Positions 1 to 8,529 of a DNA stretch of 64,000 nt are shown here, one piece after another. Location: NCBI RefSeq assembly GCF_040225985.1, contig NZ_JBBPEU010000008.1:1-64000 (forward strand). Reading direction: 5' to 3'. Both the position numbers and the translations under genes were made by a program. The stretch is from Shimia sp040225985 (lineage in GTDB: Bacteria; Pseudomonadota; Alphaproteobacteria; Rhodobacterales; Rhodobacteraceae). Every line of letters begins with the position of its first letter. Position 1 is the first letter of the stretch. The notes under the pieces were generated by a model, which ran no database searches, was not told the DNA's origin, and was given only the letters and a program-made list of their open reading frames with translations.

Positions 1-38
1 GTGACAATCTCTTCCGGCTTGTGTCGTTTGATTCCCAT
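1..38 (-). CDS. IS3-family transposase OrfA, N-terminal 12 codons only
   Basis: A partial gene that runs off the left edge. The visible residues are MGIKRHKPEEIV, which resemble the start of the helix-turn-helix OrfA protein of IS3-family elements (HTH_Tnp_1), where a lysine/arginine-rich start is followed by 'pEEIv'. A GGAGGATC ribosome binding site lies 5 bases upstream of the ATG. Only 12 codons can be read, so the family call rests on this short match and on the position 42 bases inside a plausible IS end. Confidence 0.5.
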   Translation of the reverse strand, partial: MGIKRHKPEEIV

Positions 39-80
39 GTTTGATCCTCCGTTTCCCAACTATAGGGGCGGACCACTTCA
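1..80 (-). mobile_element. End of an IS3-like insertion sequence (partial)
   Basis: The end of an insertion sequence enters the window from the left. Read on the minus strand, the element begins TGAAGTGGTCCGCCCC, followed after about 25 bases by a ribosome binding site (GGAGGATC) and the start of a transposase. The boundary is placed at position 80 because the neighbouring integrase reading frame is lost exactly there: the terminal TGA of the element becomes the integrase stop codon. The TG terminus and the transposase N-terminus suit the IS3 family. The other end and the target duplication lie outside the window. Confidence 0.65.
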
Positions 81-764
81 GTGGGGGAGGATCACCGCAT
101 AGAAAGAGGGAACATCTTTCCAGTGCATGGCCTTGTGGTGCTGCACCTTCTGCTTAACTTGCGGCAGAACACGAGCATCGCGGATCGTGGTCACAGGATT
201 TTCTCCGTCACGAAATCCCTTTGACTTCGCCACGTCGAGAACGGCCTTTATCCGCTGTGCAAGCCGCTTTGCAGTTTCATGTTTCTCAGTCCAGATTGGC
301 AATAGCACCTGCAGGACTTCGGGTTGACCGATCTCAGAAACAGGCAGACGGCCTATTTTGGGGAATGCATAGTCGGCTAGAGTATTGATCCACTGCTGGC
401 CGTGTTTAGGATTCTTCCACGTCGGCAAGCGTTCAATATGAACTTGCCGCGCAATCTCTTCAAAGCAAGGTATCTCCTGTCGCCCGTTGTAGCGCGGATT
501 GATGCCCTGCTTTGCGAGGCGGCGATATTCTAGAGCTCGGTCACGCGCTTCATTCAGTGTCACAACATCCGCGCCACCAAGGCCAAAATCAGTTCGCAAC
601 GGCTTGCCTTCACGATTGCGCTGACCCTTCACTGTGACGCGAACAATCCAGCGCCGAGCGCCGGATGGATCAACAACAAGGTACAACCCGCTCCCGTCGC
701 CATGGCGACCAGGGCCGAGTGTTCGCACCAGATTCTTCGTCAACTTTCCGCTCAGAGCAGCCAT
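78..764 (-). pseudogene. P4-type tyrosine integrase, truncated by an insertion sequence
   Basis: This is the N-terminal part (228 codons) of a phage P4-like site-specific integrase of about 400 residues. The DUF4102 arm-binding domain is clear at the start (LTKNLVRTLGPGRHGDGSGL, then a W-I-V-R-V strand), followed by the core-binding helical domain up to about residue 225. The catalytic domain with its R-H-R-Y residues is absent. The frame ends at ..VILPH-stop, and the TGA is the first triplet of the adjoining IS element, so the break is an IS insertion and not a frameshift. The start is taken at the ATG at 764 (MAALSGKL); a TTG lies four codons upstream. The gene lies just downstream of tRNA-Ser(GCT), the usual place for a P4 integrase. 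It should be inactive. Confidence 0.85.
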
Positions 765-857
765 AAAATACCACAATTCCTACCACGCAATGAACAGAAA
801 TGAGTCTAATCGAAGAAAGTTCAATAGCAACAGCGAATGCAGATAAACCAACAAGAA

Positions 858-875
858 CAGCCCCGTAAGGGGCTG
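858..875 (-). terminator. Rho-independent terminator of tRNA-Ser
   Basis: A perfect 7-bp stem (CAGCCCC/GGGGCTG) with the four-base loop GTAA on the plus strand. On the minus strand it is followed by a T-rich run (TTCTTGTT). It lies 36 bases beyond the 3' end of the minus-strand tRNA gene, so it is the likely end of that transcript. Confidence 0.6.
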
Positions 876-910
876 AATGAGCATCAACAGAATTGAATGA
901 AAATGGTGGG

Positions 911-1000
911 TGGCGGAGACGAAGGGATTCGAACCCTCGATACCGTTTCCGGTATACTCCCTTAGCAGGGGAGCGCCTTCGACCACTCGGCCACGTCTCC
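911..1000 (-). tRNA. tRNA-Ser (anticodon GCT)
   Basis: A 90-nt class II tRNA read on the minus strand. The acceptor stem is GGAGACG/CGTCTCC, the anticodon loop CTGCTAA gives anticodon GCT (codons AGC/AGU), the long variable arm is a strong hairpin (ATACCG-GAAA-CGGTAT), and the T loop carries GGTTCGAATCC. The discriminator G and the 3' CCA are encoded (minus-strand GCCA at 914-911). The 3' end faces a truncated P4-type integrase, so it was very probably the attachment site of a former genomic island. The gene itself looks intact. Confidence 0.95.
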
Positions 1001-1295
1001 GCTGACCGCTATACAGGCCCTGCCGTGCGGAGAACAAGGGCAAAAATCGGGAATAGAGGCAAAATCTTGAGAGGTGTTTTGGTTTTTTCCCGAAGGTCAT
1101 GACGGGCGGCGTCAGATGGCTTGCGATTAACCTGCGTATTTCTCAGTCACACCAACCGGATCGCGGGTGCTGGAAGCCTGCAGCTTTGTGGAAGTAGGCT
1201 TTGACTTGACAGGGGTACGTCGAGAGGCGTCCTTGGGGAAGAAACTCTCTCGTGACACGTCAAGAACGACACACCAGCACCGCGGACACCTGACC

Positions 1296-2555
1296 ATGAT
1301 TCAAGACACCCCAAACCTTATTTCCGCCATTCGCGACCGCTTTGCCCATGTGGACGCCTGTCCATTCCAGGGGCCGCGTGTCTTTTTCGAGAATGCGGGT
1401 GGGGCGCTAACCTTGAAATCCGTGGTCGAGACCTCGGCGCGGTTTGCCGCCATCCCTGACAACCAGGGGCGGGATAACCCGGCGTCCCATGCGCTGGTGG
1501 ACATCATCCAAAAGGCCAAGGCCGATATGGGGGTCTTGATGAACGCCTCGACAGGCCAGTTTTTTGCAGGTGAGAGCGGTACCGAATTGTTGTTCCGCCT
1601 GATCCGCACGGCCTGTGTCAACGCGCCGAAAGGCAACAAGGTGATCGGGTCCACGCTGGAACATCCCGCCAGCCGGTCTGCCGCGCGGCGCTGGGCCGGG
1701 ATTGCAGGGCTCGACTATGTCAGCGTGCCCCACGATGACGCGACCGGCACCGTGACCGCGGCAGATTACGCGGCCTTGGTCACACCGGATGTGGCGGTGG
1801 CCACGATCCTGCATGCTTCGCCCGTGACCGGCATGGGCATGGATGTGGCGGCCATTGCGGCGGCCATCCGCGCGGTGGCGCCCGATTGCATGATCCTTGT
1901 GGACGGAATCCAGCACGCCGCGCACGGGCAGCTCGACATCGACGCCTATGATATCGATGGCTATGTGATTTCGCTTTACAAGGTGTTTGCCCGCCATGGG
2001 TACGGCATGGCGTGGATTTCGGAGCGTCTGAGCGCGCTGCCCCATGATCAGCTGATCGACGCCCCCGCAACGGGCTGGGAATTCGGCACGCGCGATACCG
2101 GTGCCTATGCCACGATGTCGGATGTGGTGGCCTATTTCGACTGGTTGGGTGGCGAGGTCTCGCAAGAAACGGATCCCCGCCAGCGGATCGAGGCCGCGGG
2201 CCGGGCGATCCATGCCTATGAAACCCATCTGACCAATGCCATGATCAACGGCACGGGCAATCTTCCGGGTCTGCGCGATATGGAACATGTCACGATCCTT
2301 GGCGGGGTTGACAACCCGGCCCGAGAGGGGCTGGTGTCGATCGTGGTGAACGGACTGGCCTCGCCCGATGTGGTCAACCTTTTGAACGAGCAGGGCATCC
2401 GCACCCATACCCGCAAGGCCGATCATTACAGCGGCAATGTCCTTGGGCCGCTGGGGCTTGAGGATTGTATCCGTATCTCGCTGTGCCATTACAATACCGA
2501 GGCCGAGATTGCCCAGTTGCTCGGGGTGCTCAAGACACTGGAAACCGCCGTGTAG
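1296..2555 (+). CDS. Aminotransferase class V / cysteine desulfurase-like PLP enzyme
   Basis: A 419-residue PLP-dependent fold type I enzyme of the class V aminotransferase (NifS/SufS/CsdA-like) group. Visible marks are the N-terminal FFENAGGALT substrate-loop region, the pyridoxal aspartate region (ILVDGIQHAAHG) and the Schiff-base lysine in ISLYKVFARHGYG. The C-terminal small domain ends with RISLCHYNTEAEI. No convincing active-site cysteine of a true desulfurase is seen in the expected loop, so the substrate is unknown; it may be an amine or amino-acid lyase. The ATG at 1296 (MIQDTPN) is preferred to an upstream in-frame start at 1167, because the extra 43 residues do not look like protein and family members begin here. 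Glucokinase follows after 10 bases, so the two are probably co-transcribed. Confidence 0.8.
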   Translation: MIQDTPNLISAIRDRFAHVDACPFQGPRVFFENAGGALTLKSVVETSARFAAIPDNQGRDNPASHALVDIIQKAKADMGVLMNASTGQFFAGESGTELLFRLIRTACVNAPKGNKVIGSTLEHPASRSAARRWAGIAGLDYVSVPHDDATGTVTAADYAALVTPDVAVATILHASPVTGMGMDVAAIAAAIRAVAPDCMILVDGIQHAAHGQLDIDAYDIDGYVISLYKVFARHGYGMAWISERLSALPHDQLIDAPATGWEFGTRDTGAYATMSDVVAYFDWLGGEVSQETDPRQRIEAAGRAIHAYETHLTNAMINGTGNLPGLRDMEHVTILGGVDNPAREGLVSIVVNGLASPDVVNLLNEQGIRTHTRKADHYSGNVLGPLGLEDCIRISLCHYNTEAEIAQLLGVLKTLETAV

Positions 2556-2565
2556 CGGCGGTGTG

Positions 2566-3456
2566 ATGCGGGCGCTTCTGGCGGATATCGGCGGTACGCA
2601 CAGCCGCTTTGCCCTTGCGGACGGGCAGGGGGTGCGGGCCGACACGCTCATGCGGCTTGAGAACGCCGCCTTCCCCGATTTCCGCGCGGCGCTTGCCCAT
2701 TACATCGAGGGCACCAATCCAGCGGCACTGACCGGCGCGTGTTTGGCCGTGGCCGGGCCGGTCGAGAGCAGTGGCGCCCAGTTGACCAACCGGAACTGGA
2801 CAGTTGATCGCGCCGCGTTGTCCGAAATGTTGGCCGTGAAACGGGTTGCCTTGCTCAATGATCTCGAGGCGATGGCGCTGGCCTTGCCCTTCGTGACTCC
2901 GGCTCCCGTCACCGACGGCGCTGCGGGCTTGGGCATGGGGTGGGGGCTTGTCGTCGGCATCGGGACAGGGGCCAATATCTGCGCGGCAGCGATTGGAGCA
3001 CAGGGCGTTACGCATGTCATGGCGTGTGAGGCGGGCCACGCCAGCCTGCCGGCCTCGGTTCTCCGGGTTCTGACCCCGGTCATGGCCGACGCGGAGCGGA
3101 TGTTCCCCACAATCGAGTCCCTGTTCAGCGGCAGAGGGCTGGCCCGGCTTGAAACGTTATTACACGCCCCACCTGCGGATGCTGCGAAGGCACCAAAGGC
3201 CAGATGCGTTTTCGCGCGGGCGCTGGGCGCATGGGCGCGGGATCTGCGATACCTTTACCTGCCGCGCGCGGGTCTGGTCTTTTGCGGGGCCGTGGCGCGT
3301 ATTGCTTTGGAAACCGAACGCGGCGCGTTTCTTGACGGGTTCAATGCCCCTGTTGCGCCGGATGCGCCCGCAGTGGCATGTGACGCCTATCTCGTGACTG
3401 ACGACGCGGCCGCCTTGTGGGGGTGTTATGCGCATCTTAAGGTTGCCGGGGCCTGA
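2566..3456 (+). CDS. glk: Glucokinase
   Basis: A 296-residue glucokinase of the bacterial Glk family (COG0837), which phosphorylates glucose with ATP at entry to the Entner-Doudoroff and related pathways. The ATP phosphate-binding motif LLADIGGTHSRFAL lies at the very N-terminus, GIGTGANICAA forms the second phosphate loop near residue 130, and CEAGHASLP matches the conserved E-x-G-H sugar-contact region. The length is somewhat short for the family (about 320), mainly in loops. The start ATG lies 10 bases after the stop of the upstream aminotransferase. The gene for 6-phosphogluconate dehydrogenase is elsewhere in the window (24944), not in this operon. Confidence 0.88.
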   Translation: MRALLADIGGTHSRFALADGQGVRADTLMRLENAAFPDFRAALAHYIEGTNPAALTGACLAVAGPVESSGAQLTNRNWTVDRAALSEMLAVKRVALLNDLEAMALALPFVTPAPVTDGAAGLGMGWGLVVGIGTGANICAAAIGAQGVTHVMACEAGHASLPASVLRVLTPVMADAERMFPTIESLFSGRGLARLETLLHAPPADAAKAPKARCVFARALGAWARDLRYLYLPRAGLVFCGAVARIALETERGAFLDGFNAPVAPDAPAVACDAYLVTDDAAALWGCYAHLKVAGA

Positions 3457-3756
3457 TACCCCCACAAAGCCTGCGCCATTCCGCCGTCTTCCCAGCCTTG
3501 GAAAACAGAGGTACCCCCCGCCACAAGACTCGTTCTTTCGCCTGTTTGCCTGCAAAGACCCCGTCCGACGCCGCTTGACCGCGCGCTGCGAAATACAGAC
3601 TGGGGCATCATGCCACGATGGGGCGTTTGCCGAAATTCTTGCAACGCCATACGCTTTGGTATACAGCGGCATACAAGTGAGCTTGACCCGACTCGGAAAG
3701 TGATTTTTGCGCGCCGGTATCCAGGCATTTTCTAACATCAAATCGTAGGGATCGTC
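3457..3756 (+). promoter_or_regulatory. acnB upstream region with repeated GSYATAC boxes
   Basis: This 300-base gap holds no convincing gene and must contain the acnB promoter. Three similar heptamers occur close together: GCCATAC at 3646, GGTATAC at 3658 and GGCATAC at 3668. The last two belong to 10-base direct repeats in immediate tandem (GGTATACAGC, GGCATACAAG), that is, one helical turn apart, as in sites for a dimeric or cooperative regulator. TATAC-cored sites are common for GntR-type regulators, but the regulator is not identified. An AGGGAT ribosome binding site precedes the acnB ATG. Confidence 0.35.
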
Positions 3757-6546
3757 ATGAGCTTGTACACAGACTACCTAACCGAGATCGAGACCCGCAA
3801 AGAGCAAGGCCTGCACGCCAAGCCCATCGACGACGGGGCTCTGGTTGCGGAACTGATCGACCAGATCAAGGACACCGGCAACGAACACCGCGAAGCCTCG
3901 CTGAATTTCTTCATCTACAACACGCTGCCCGGCACCACGAGCGCCGCAGGCGTGAAAGCGGCCTTCCTCAAGGACATCATCCTTGGCCAGGCCAGTGTTG
4001 AAGAAATCTCGCCGGACTTTGCCTTTGAACTGCTGTCGCACATGAAAGGCGGACCGTCGGTTCGCGTGCTGCTGGATCTGGCTCTGGGCGAGGATGCTGC
4101 GATTGCTGCGCAGGCCGCCGAAGTTCTGAAGACCCAGGTGTTCCTGTATGAAGCCGACACCGAGCGTCTGGAAGAGGCCTACAAGGCCGGCAACGCTGTC
4201 GCCAAAGACCTGCTGGAAAGCTATGCCAAGGCCGAGTTCTTCACCAAGCTTCCCGAGGTTGAAGAAGAAATCAAGGTTGTCACCTATATCGCCGGCGTCG
4301 GCGACATTTCGACCGACCTTCTGTCGCCCGGCGCCGAGGCACACAGCCGCGCGGACCGCGAACTGCACGGCAAATGCATGTGTACCCCCGAGGATCAGGT
4401 TGCCATTCAGGAGCTGCAGAAGCAGCACCCCGATGCACGCGTTATGCTGATCGCCGAAAAAGGCACCATGGGCGTGGGGTCGTCGCGTATGTCTGGCGTG
4501 AACAACGTGGCGCTCTGGACCGGCAAGAAAGCCAGCCCCTATGTGCCTTTCGTTAACATCGCACCGGTCGTGGCGGGCACCAACGGCATTTCGCCGATCT
4601 TCCTGACCACCGTGGGCGTGACCGGCGGTATCGGCATTGATCTGGACAACTGGGTCAAGAAGACCGACGCCGACGGCAATGTCGTGCTGGACGAAGATGG
4701 CGAACCTGTTCTGGAAGAGGCCTACTCGGTCGCAACCGGCACCGTGCTGACCATCAACACCAAAGACAAAACCCTGCGGGATGCGGACGGCAATGTTCTG
4801 AAAGACGTATCGGCCGCCTTTACTCCGCAAAAAGTCGAATTCATGAAGGCAGGCGGCTCTTACGCCGTGGTCTTCGGCAAGAAGCTGCAGACATTTGCCG
4901 CCGAGACCCTCGGTCAGGAACTCAAGTCGGCCTATGCTCCCTCGAAAGAGGTCTCGGTCGAAGGTCAGGGTCTGACCGCCGTTGAAAAGATCTTCAACCG
5001 CAACGCACGCGGCACCACGCCGGGTGTCACGCTGCACGCCGGTTCGGACGTGCGCGTGAAGGTCAACGTCGTGGGCTCGCAAGACACCACCGGCCCGATG
5101 ACCGCGCAAGAACTCGAAGCGATGGCCGCCACCGTGATCTCGCCGTCGGTTGACGTGGGCTATCAGTCGGGCTGTCACACCGCGTCGGTCTGGGATGCCA
5201 AGGCACAGGCCAACATCCCCAAGCTGATGAAGTTCATGAACGACTTCGGCCTGATCACCGCGCGTGACCCCAAGGGCGAATACCACGCGATGACCGACGT
5301 GATCCACAAGGTGCTTAACGATATCACCGTGGATGACTGGGACATCATCATCGGCGGCGACAGCCACACCCGTATGTCCAAAGGCGTGGCCTTTGGTGCG
5401 GACTCGGGCACCGTGGCGCTGGCGCTGGCGACCGGCGAAGCCTCGATGCCGATCCCGGAATCGGTCAAGGTCACCTTCAAAGGTAAAATGGCCGACCACC
5501 TCGATTTCCGTGACGTCGTGCACGCCACCCAGGCGCAGATGCTCAAGCAGCATGGCGACAACGTGTTCCAGGGCCGGGTGATCGAAGTGCATATTGGTAC
5601 GCTGCTGGCGGACCAGGCCTTCACCTTCACCGACTGGACCGCCGAGATGAAAGCCAAGGCGTCGGTCTGTATCTCGAATGACGAGACCCTGATCGGCTCG
5701 CTGGAACTGGCCAAGTCGCGCATCCAGATCATGATCGACAAGGGCATGGACAACAAAGCCCAGCTCTTGCAGGGCCTGATCGACAAGGCAGACAAGCGCA
5801 TTGCCGAGATCAAGTCGGGCGAAAATCCCGCCCTGACCCCGGACGACAACGCCAAGTACTTCGCCGAAGTTGTGGTTGATCTCGACGCCATCAACGAACC
5901 GATGATTGCCGACCCCGACGTCAACAACGAAGACGTGTCCAAGCGTTACACCCACGACACCATTCGCCCCGTCTCCTACTATGGTGGCGACAAGAAGGTG
6001 GACCTGGGCTTTGTCGGGTCGTGCATGGTGCACAAGGGCGACATGAAGATCGTGGCCCAGATGCTCAAGAACCTCGAAAAGCTCAATGGCAAGGTCGAAT
6101 TCAACGCGCCGCTGGTCGTTGCGGCCCCGACCTACAACATCATCGACGAGCTGAAAGAAGAAGGCGACTGGGACATCCTCGAGAAATACTCGGGCTTCGA
6201 GTTCGACGACATGTTCCCGAAAACCAAGGCACGGACCGAGTACGAGAACATCATGTATCTCGAACGCCCCGGCTGTAACCTCTGCATGGGCAACCAGGAA
6301 AAGGCCGCCAAGGGCGACACCGTTCTGGCCACCTCGACCCGCCTGTTCCAGGGCCGTGTCGTGGGCGATACACCCGAGAAGAAAGGTGAATCTCTGTTGG
6401 CCTCGACTCCGGTCGTGGTATTGGCCGCGATCCTCGGTCGGACCCCGACCATGGAAGAATACAAGTCTGCCGTGGAAGGTATCGACCTGACCAAGTTCGC
6501 GCCGCCGCTTGAAAAACCCGCCGGTGCCCGCTCGGCCCACTTCTAA
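3757..6546 (+). CDS. acnB: Bifunctional aconitate hydratase 2 / 2-methylisocitrate dehydratase
   Basis: AcnB, 929 residues, interconverts citrate and isocitrate in the TCA cycle and can also act on 2-methyl-cis-aconitate in propionate breakdown. The N-terminal HEAT-like domain (MSLYTDYLTEIETRKEQGL onward) specific to AcnB is present, then the swivelling domain, then the catalytic domains. The three [4Fe-4S] ligands are visible: the Cys in GSCMVHKGD and the two in PGCNLCMGNQEK near the C-terminus. Length and order match the family (about 865-930). It is a single-gene unit: it has its own upstream region and is followed by two hairpins. Some AcnB proteins also bind mRNA in the apo form, but nothing here tests that. 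Confidence 0.97.
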   Translation: MSLYTDYLTEIETRKEQGLHAKPIDDGALVAELIDQIKDTGNEHREASLNFFIYNTLPGTTSAAGVKAAFLKDIILGQASVEEISPDFAFELLSHMKGGPSVRVLLDLALGEDAAIAAQAAEVLKTQVFLYEADTERLEEAYKAGNAVAKDLLESYAKAEFFTKLPEVEEEIKVVTYIAGVGDISTDLLSPGAEAHSRADRELHGKCMCTPEDQVAIQELQKQHPDARVMLIAEKGTMGVGSSRMSGVNNVALWTGKKASPYVPFVNIAPVVAGTNGISPIFLTTVGVTGGIGIDLDNWVKKTDADGNVVLDEDGEPVLEEAYSVATGTVLTINTKDKTLRDADGNVLKDVSAAFTPQKVEFMKAGGSYAVVFGKKLQTFAAETLGQELKSAYAPSKEVSVEGQGLTAVEKIFNRNARGTTPGVTLHAGSDVRVKVNVVGSQDTTGPMTAQELEAMAATVISPSVDVGYQSGCHTASVWDAKAQANIPKLMKFMNDFGLITARDPKGEYHAMTDVIHKVLNDITVDDWDIIIGGDSHTRMSKGVAFGADSGTVALALATGEASMPIPESVKVTFKGKMADHLDFRDVVHATQAQMLKQHGDNVFQGRVIEVHIGTLLADQAFTFTDWTAEMKAKASVCISNDETLIGSLELAKSRIQIMIDKGMDNKAQLLQGLIDKADKRIAEIKSGENPALTPDDNAKYFAEVVVDLDAINEPMIADPDVNNEDVSKRYTHDTIRPVSYYGGDKKVDLGFVGSCMVHKGDMKIVAQMLKNLEKLNGKVEFNAPLVVAAPTYNIIDELKEEGDWDILEKYSGFEFDDMFPKTKARTEYENIMYLERPGCNLCMGNQEKAAKGDTVLATSTRLFQGRVVGDTPEKKGESLLASTPVVVLAAILGRTPTMEEYKSAVEGIDLTKFAPPLEKPAGARSAHF

Positions 6547-6555
6547 GCCCCTTTT

Positions 6556-6580
6556 GTCCCGCGCATCACCTGCGCGGGAC
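6556..6580 (+). terminator. Strong hairpin after acnB
   Basis: A perfect 9-bp stem, GTCCCGCGC/GCGCGGGAC, with a seven-base loop, 10 bases after the acnB stop codon. No T-run follows it. It is probably a 3' stabilising hairpin or the first part of a double terminator with the hairpin at 6597. Confidence 0.6.
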
Positions 6581-6596
6581 AACAGAAAATCCAAGG

Positions 6597-6629
6597 CCGG
6601 AGGCACGCAGTTGCCTCCGGTTTTATTTT
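6597..6629 (+). terminator. Rho-independent terminator of acnB
   Basis: A perfect 9-bp stem CCGGAGGCA/TGCCTCCGG with a six-base loop, followed directly by TTTTATTTT. This is the clearest intrinsic terminator in the window. Confidence 0.9.
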
Positions 6630-6878
6630 GTGGTCCCCAAAAAGATCCGTTTGTCGAGTTCGCGTAGACAAAAAGCTATTGCTTGACCGCAGATCACAAA
6701 TTTTTGGCGACCATTCTCAATTTTTCCAGTTTCTTCATTGCTAACATTTTGTGGAAACAGAATTTCGTCGCAAACTTTGGCTGCGCAGCGAATGCGCCGC
6801 AAGAAAACACGGATGTAGGTGTTGCTCGGGGGGCATTCCTAAGTTGTGTGTGGCGAAGCGAGGTACGAGGCGCGTGAA

Positions 6879-7445
6879 TTGCTGAAAATCATAATCAGAG
6901 CGTTGTTCGGCGTTAATGCGCCGAAGCAAAAAAAAGCGAAGTCTGTATATAGCCCAACGCCATACGTACGACGTGCCCCTCGGAAAGATAGCTCGACAAA
7001 AGCCGTCCCGCCTCAAAAAACGGCGTCTCATACGTCAGCAAAGTCGGAGCCTGCGCTCGAAACCACACTGACTGGCAAGTGTTATGTCGTCGATGGAGAT
7101 ACGATTCGGATAGGTAAGGTAAGTCTGAGACTGGCCGGTATTGATGCGCCAGAACTTGAACACCCTTGGGGTAAAAAAGCCAAATGGGAATTGGTTCATC
7201 TCTGCAAGGGGAAAACCATCACGGCTGAAATCGAGCCGGAACTTTCCTACGACAGGGTTGTCGCAACTTGCTACTTGCCCGATGGTACGGATCTTAGCGC
7301 AGAAATGGTGCGGCGGGGGATGGCGCTTGACTGGCCAAAATTCTCGGGCGGAAAATATGCCAACCTAGAACCGGATGGCATGCGCAAGAAACACTGGAAA
7401 GCAGCCGCCAGACAGCGTGGTCATATGCATGTTTTCAATAAATGA
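6879..7445 (+). CDS. Thermonuclease (SNase-like) family protein
   Basis: A 188-residue protein with a staphylococcal nuclease domain (about residues 65-175), an OB-fold that hydrolyses DNA or RNA phosphodiesters with Ca2+. The catalytic signatures are VVDGDTIRIG, RLAGIDAPELEH (Arg35 and Asp40/Glu43 equivalents) and the later ELSYDRVVATCYLPDG (Arg87 equivalent). The start is put at TTG 6879 because GAGG lies 8 bases upstream and MLKIIIRALFG is a plausible hydrophobic N-terminal anchor; a GTG at 6846 would add 11 residues. A lysine/serine-rich linker separates anchor and domain, so the enzyme is probably membrane-tethered or exported. Gene and upstream DNA are visibly more AT-rich than the neighbours, which suggests transfer. 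Confidence 0.85.
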   Translation: MLKIIIRALFGVNAPKQKKAKSVYSPTPYVRRAPRKDSSTKAVPPQKTASHTSAKSEPALETTLTGKCYVVDGDTIRIGKVSLRLAGIDAPELEHPWGKKAKWELVHLCKGKTITAEIEPELSYDRVVATCYLPDGTDLSAEMVRRGMALDWPKFSGGKYANLEPDGMRKKHWKAAARQRGHMHVFNK

Positions 7446-7605
7446 GCTGGTGATGCCCCGCGCTCCAAAGCGTATTCTGAGTCGGACATAGGATCGCGTT
7501 AGGATATGGGATCGCGCAAGACCACCGACGAAATGCCCGCCTTTTCGTTAAGTTAGCAGGATACATAGATTTGCAATCTGCCGCCCGTTACAGCAGGTTG
7601 AGGGC

Positions 7606-8463
7606 ATGAAGATTGCCGCTCTCACAATGGTTTACCGCGACTACTGGGCGCTTGGGCAATGGTATCGGCACTACGCAAAACACCTTGGCCCCGAACGTCT
7701 TTATGTTGTGGCGCACGGGCCGGATCCGAACATTGCCCAAATCTGCCCCGGCAGCAGCGTGATCACCATTCCCCGCGATGATCTTGAAGGGTTCGACCGC
7801 AAACGCGGCGACATGCTGAACCTGTTTCAGGCGGCCTTGCTCAAAACCCATGACTGGGTGATCCGCACTGACGCGGACGAGCTGATCTGCTGGCACCCGC
7901 GACGTTACAACAGCCTCGAAGATGTCTTTGTCCAGAACGCCGATGCCCCGGTTCTGACCGCGCTGGGCATGGACATTGCGGACCTGTCCGAGACAGGCGG
8001 GGGCGTGCCGTTCCGCGATGTGCGCGATGCGGCCTTTTCGGGCCACTACAGCAAGGCCTTTGCCGCCCGCATCCCTGCCGACCTTCATCTGCACGGAGTC
8101 CGGGTGCCGCCTTCAGAATTGCAGAGCTTTCCGTTTCTCATGCCGCGCGGGGTGTACCTGATGCACCTCAAATATGCCAATCGCGCGGTGCTGAGCGACA
8201 CCAACGCCGCCCGCCGCGCCGTCGCCACAGGTGAGGGCAAGGGGCTGCCGGGCAAGGCATGGCGCAACCCCGACAAGGCGACCGAGGATTTCTTTCTTGC
8301 GTTCCAAGACAAGGAGTTGGTGCCGTGGAAATACGCCGAGCGTGTGGCCTTTGATTTCTTCTCGAAACGGCCCAGCCGCGTCGAACGCTATAGCCTGGTG
8401 AAAACACGTTTGCGGCGCTGGCCCATTCGCACGGTGTTGCCCGACTGGTTCGCCGATCTCTAG
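7606..8463 (+). CDS. Glycosyltransferase family 2-like protein
   Basis: A 285-residue protein of the Glyco_tranf_2_4 type, GT-A fold enzymes that transfer a sugar from a nucleotide donor. Seen: the N-terminal strand MKIAALTMVYRDYWALGQWY with a local acceptor-site tryptophan pattern, an arginine/aspartate element FDRKRGDMLN, and the metal-binding DxD-type motif in VIRTDADELI near residue 90. No membrane segment or signal peptide is visible. The acceptor is unknown. It is a stand-alone gene with a TTGAGGGC ribosome binding region and is not in a surface-polysaccharide cluster. Confidence 0.75.
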   Translation: MKIAALTMVYRDYWALGQWYRHYAKHLGPERLYVVAHGPDPNIAQICPGSSVITIPRDDLEGFDRKRGDMLNLFQAALLKTHDWVIRTDADELICWHPRRYNSLEDVFVQNADAPVLTALGMDIADLSETGGGVPFRDVRDAAFSGHYSKAFAARIPADLHLHGVRVPPSELQSFPFLMPRGVYLMHLKYANRAVLSDTNAARRAVATGEGKGLPGKAWRNPDKATEDFFLAFQDKELVPWKYAERVAFDFFSKRPSRVERYSLVKTRLRRWPIRTVLPDWFADL

Positions 8464-8529
8464 CCTGTATCGGCGGCAGCAGCAGCGTCACAAGGGCAAA
8501 ACCATATTCCGCGCTGCAAAGGCGAAACC

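Noticed and set aside
780..1100. 106-codon minus-strand frame across the tRNA-Ser gene
   Set aside because: It covers the tRNA and has no coding character.
1407..2651. 414-codon minus-strand frame opposite the aminotransferase and glk
   Set aside because: No protein-like features, spans two real genes on the other strand.
3778..6606. Very long open frame (942 codons) on the minus strand opposite acnB
   Set aside because: It is a composition shadow of acnB: high-GC codon bias leaves the opposite frame open. Its translation is rich in His/Arg/Gly/Val without motifs.
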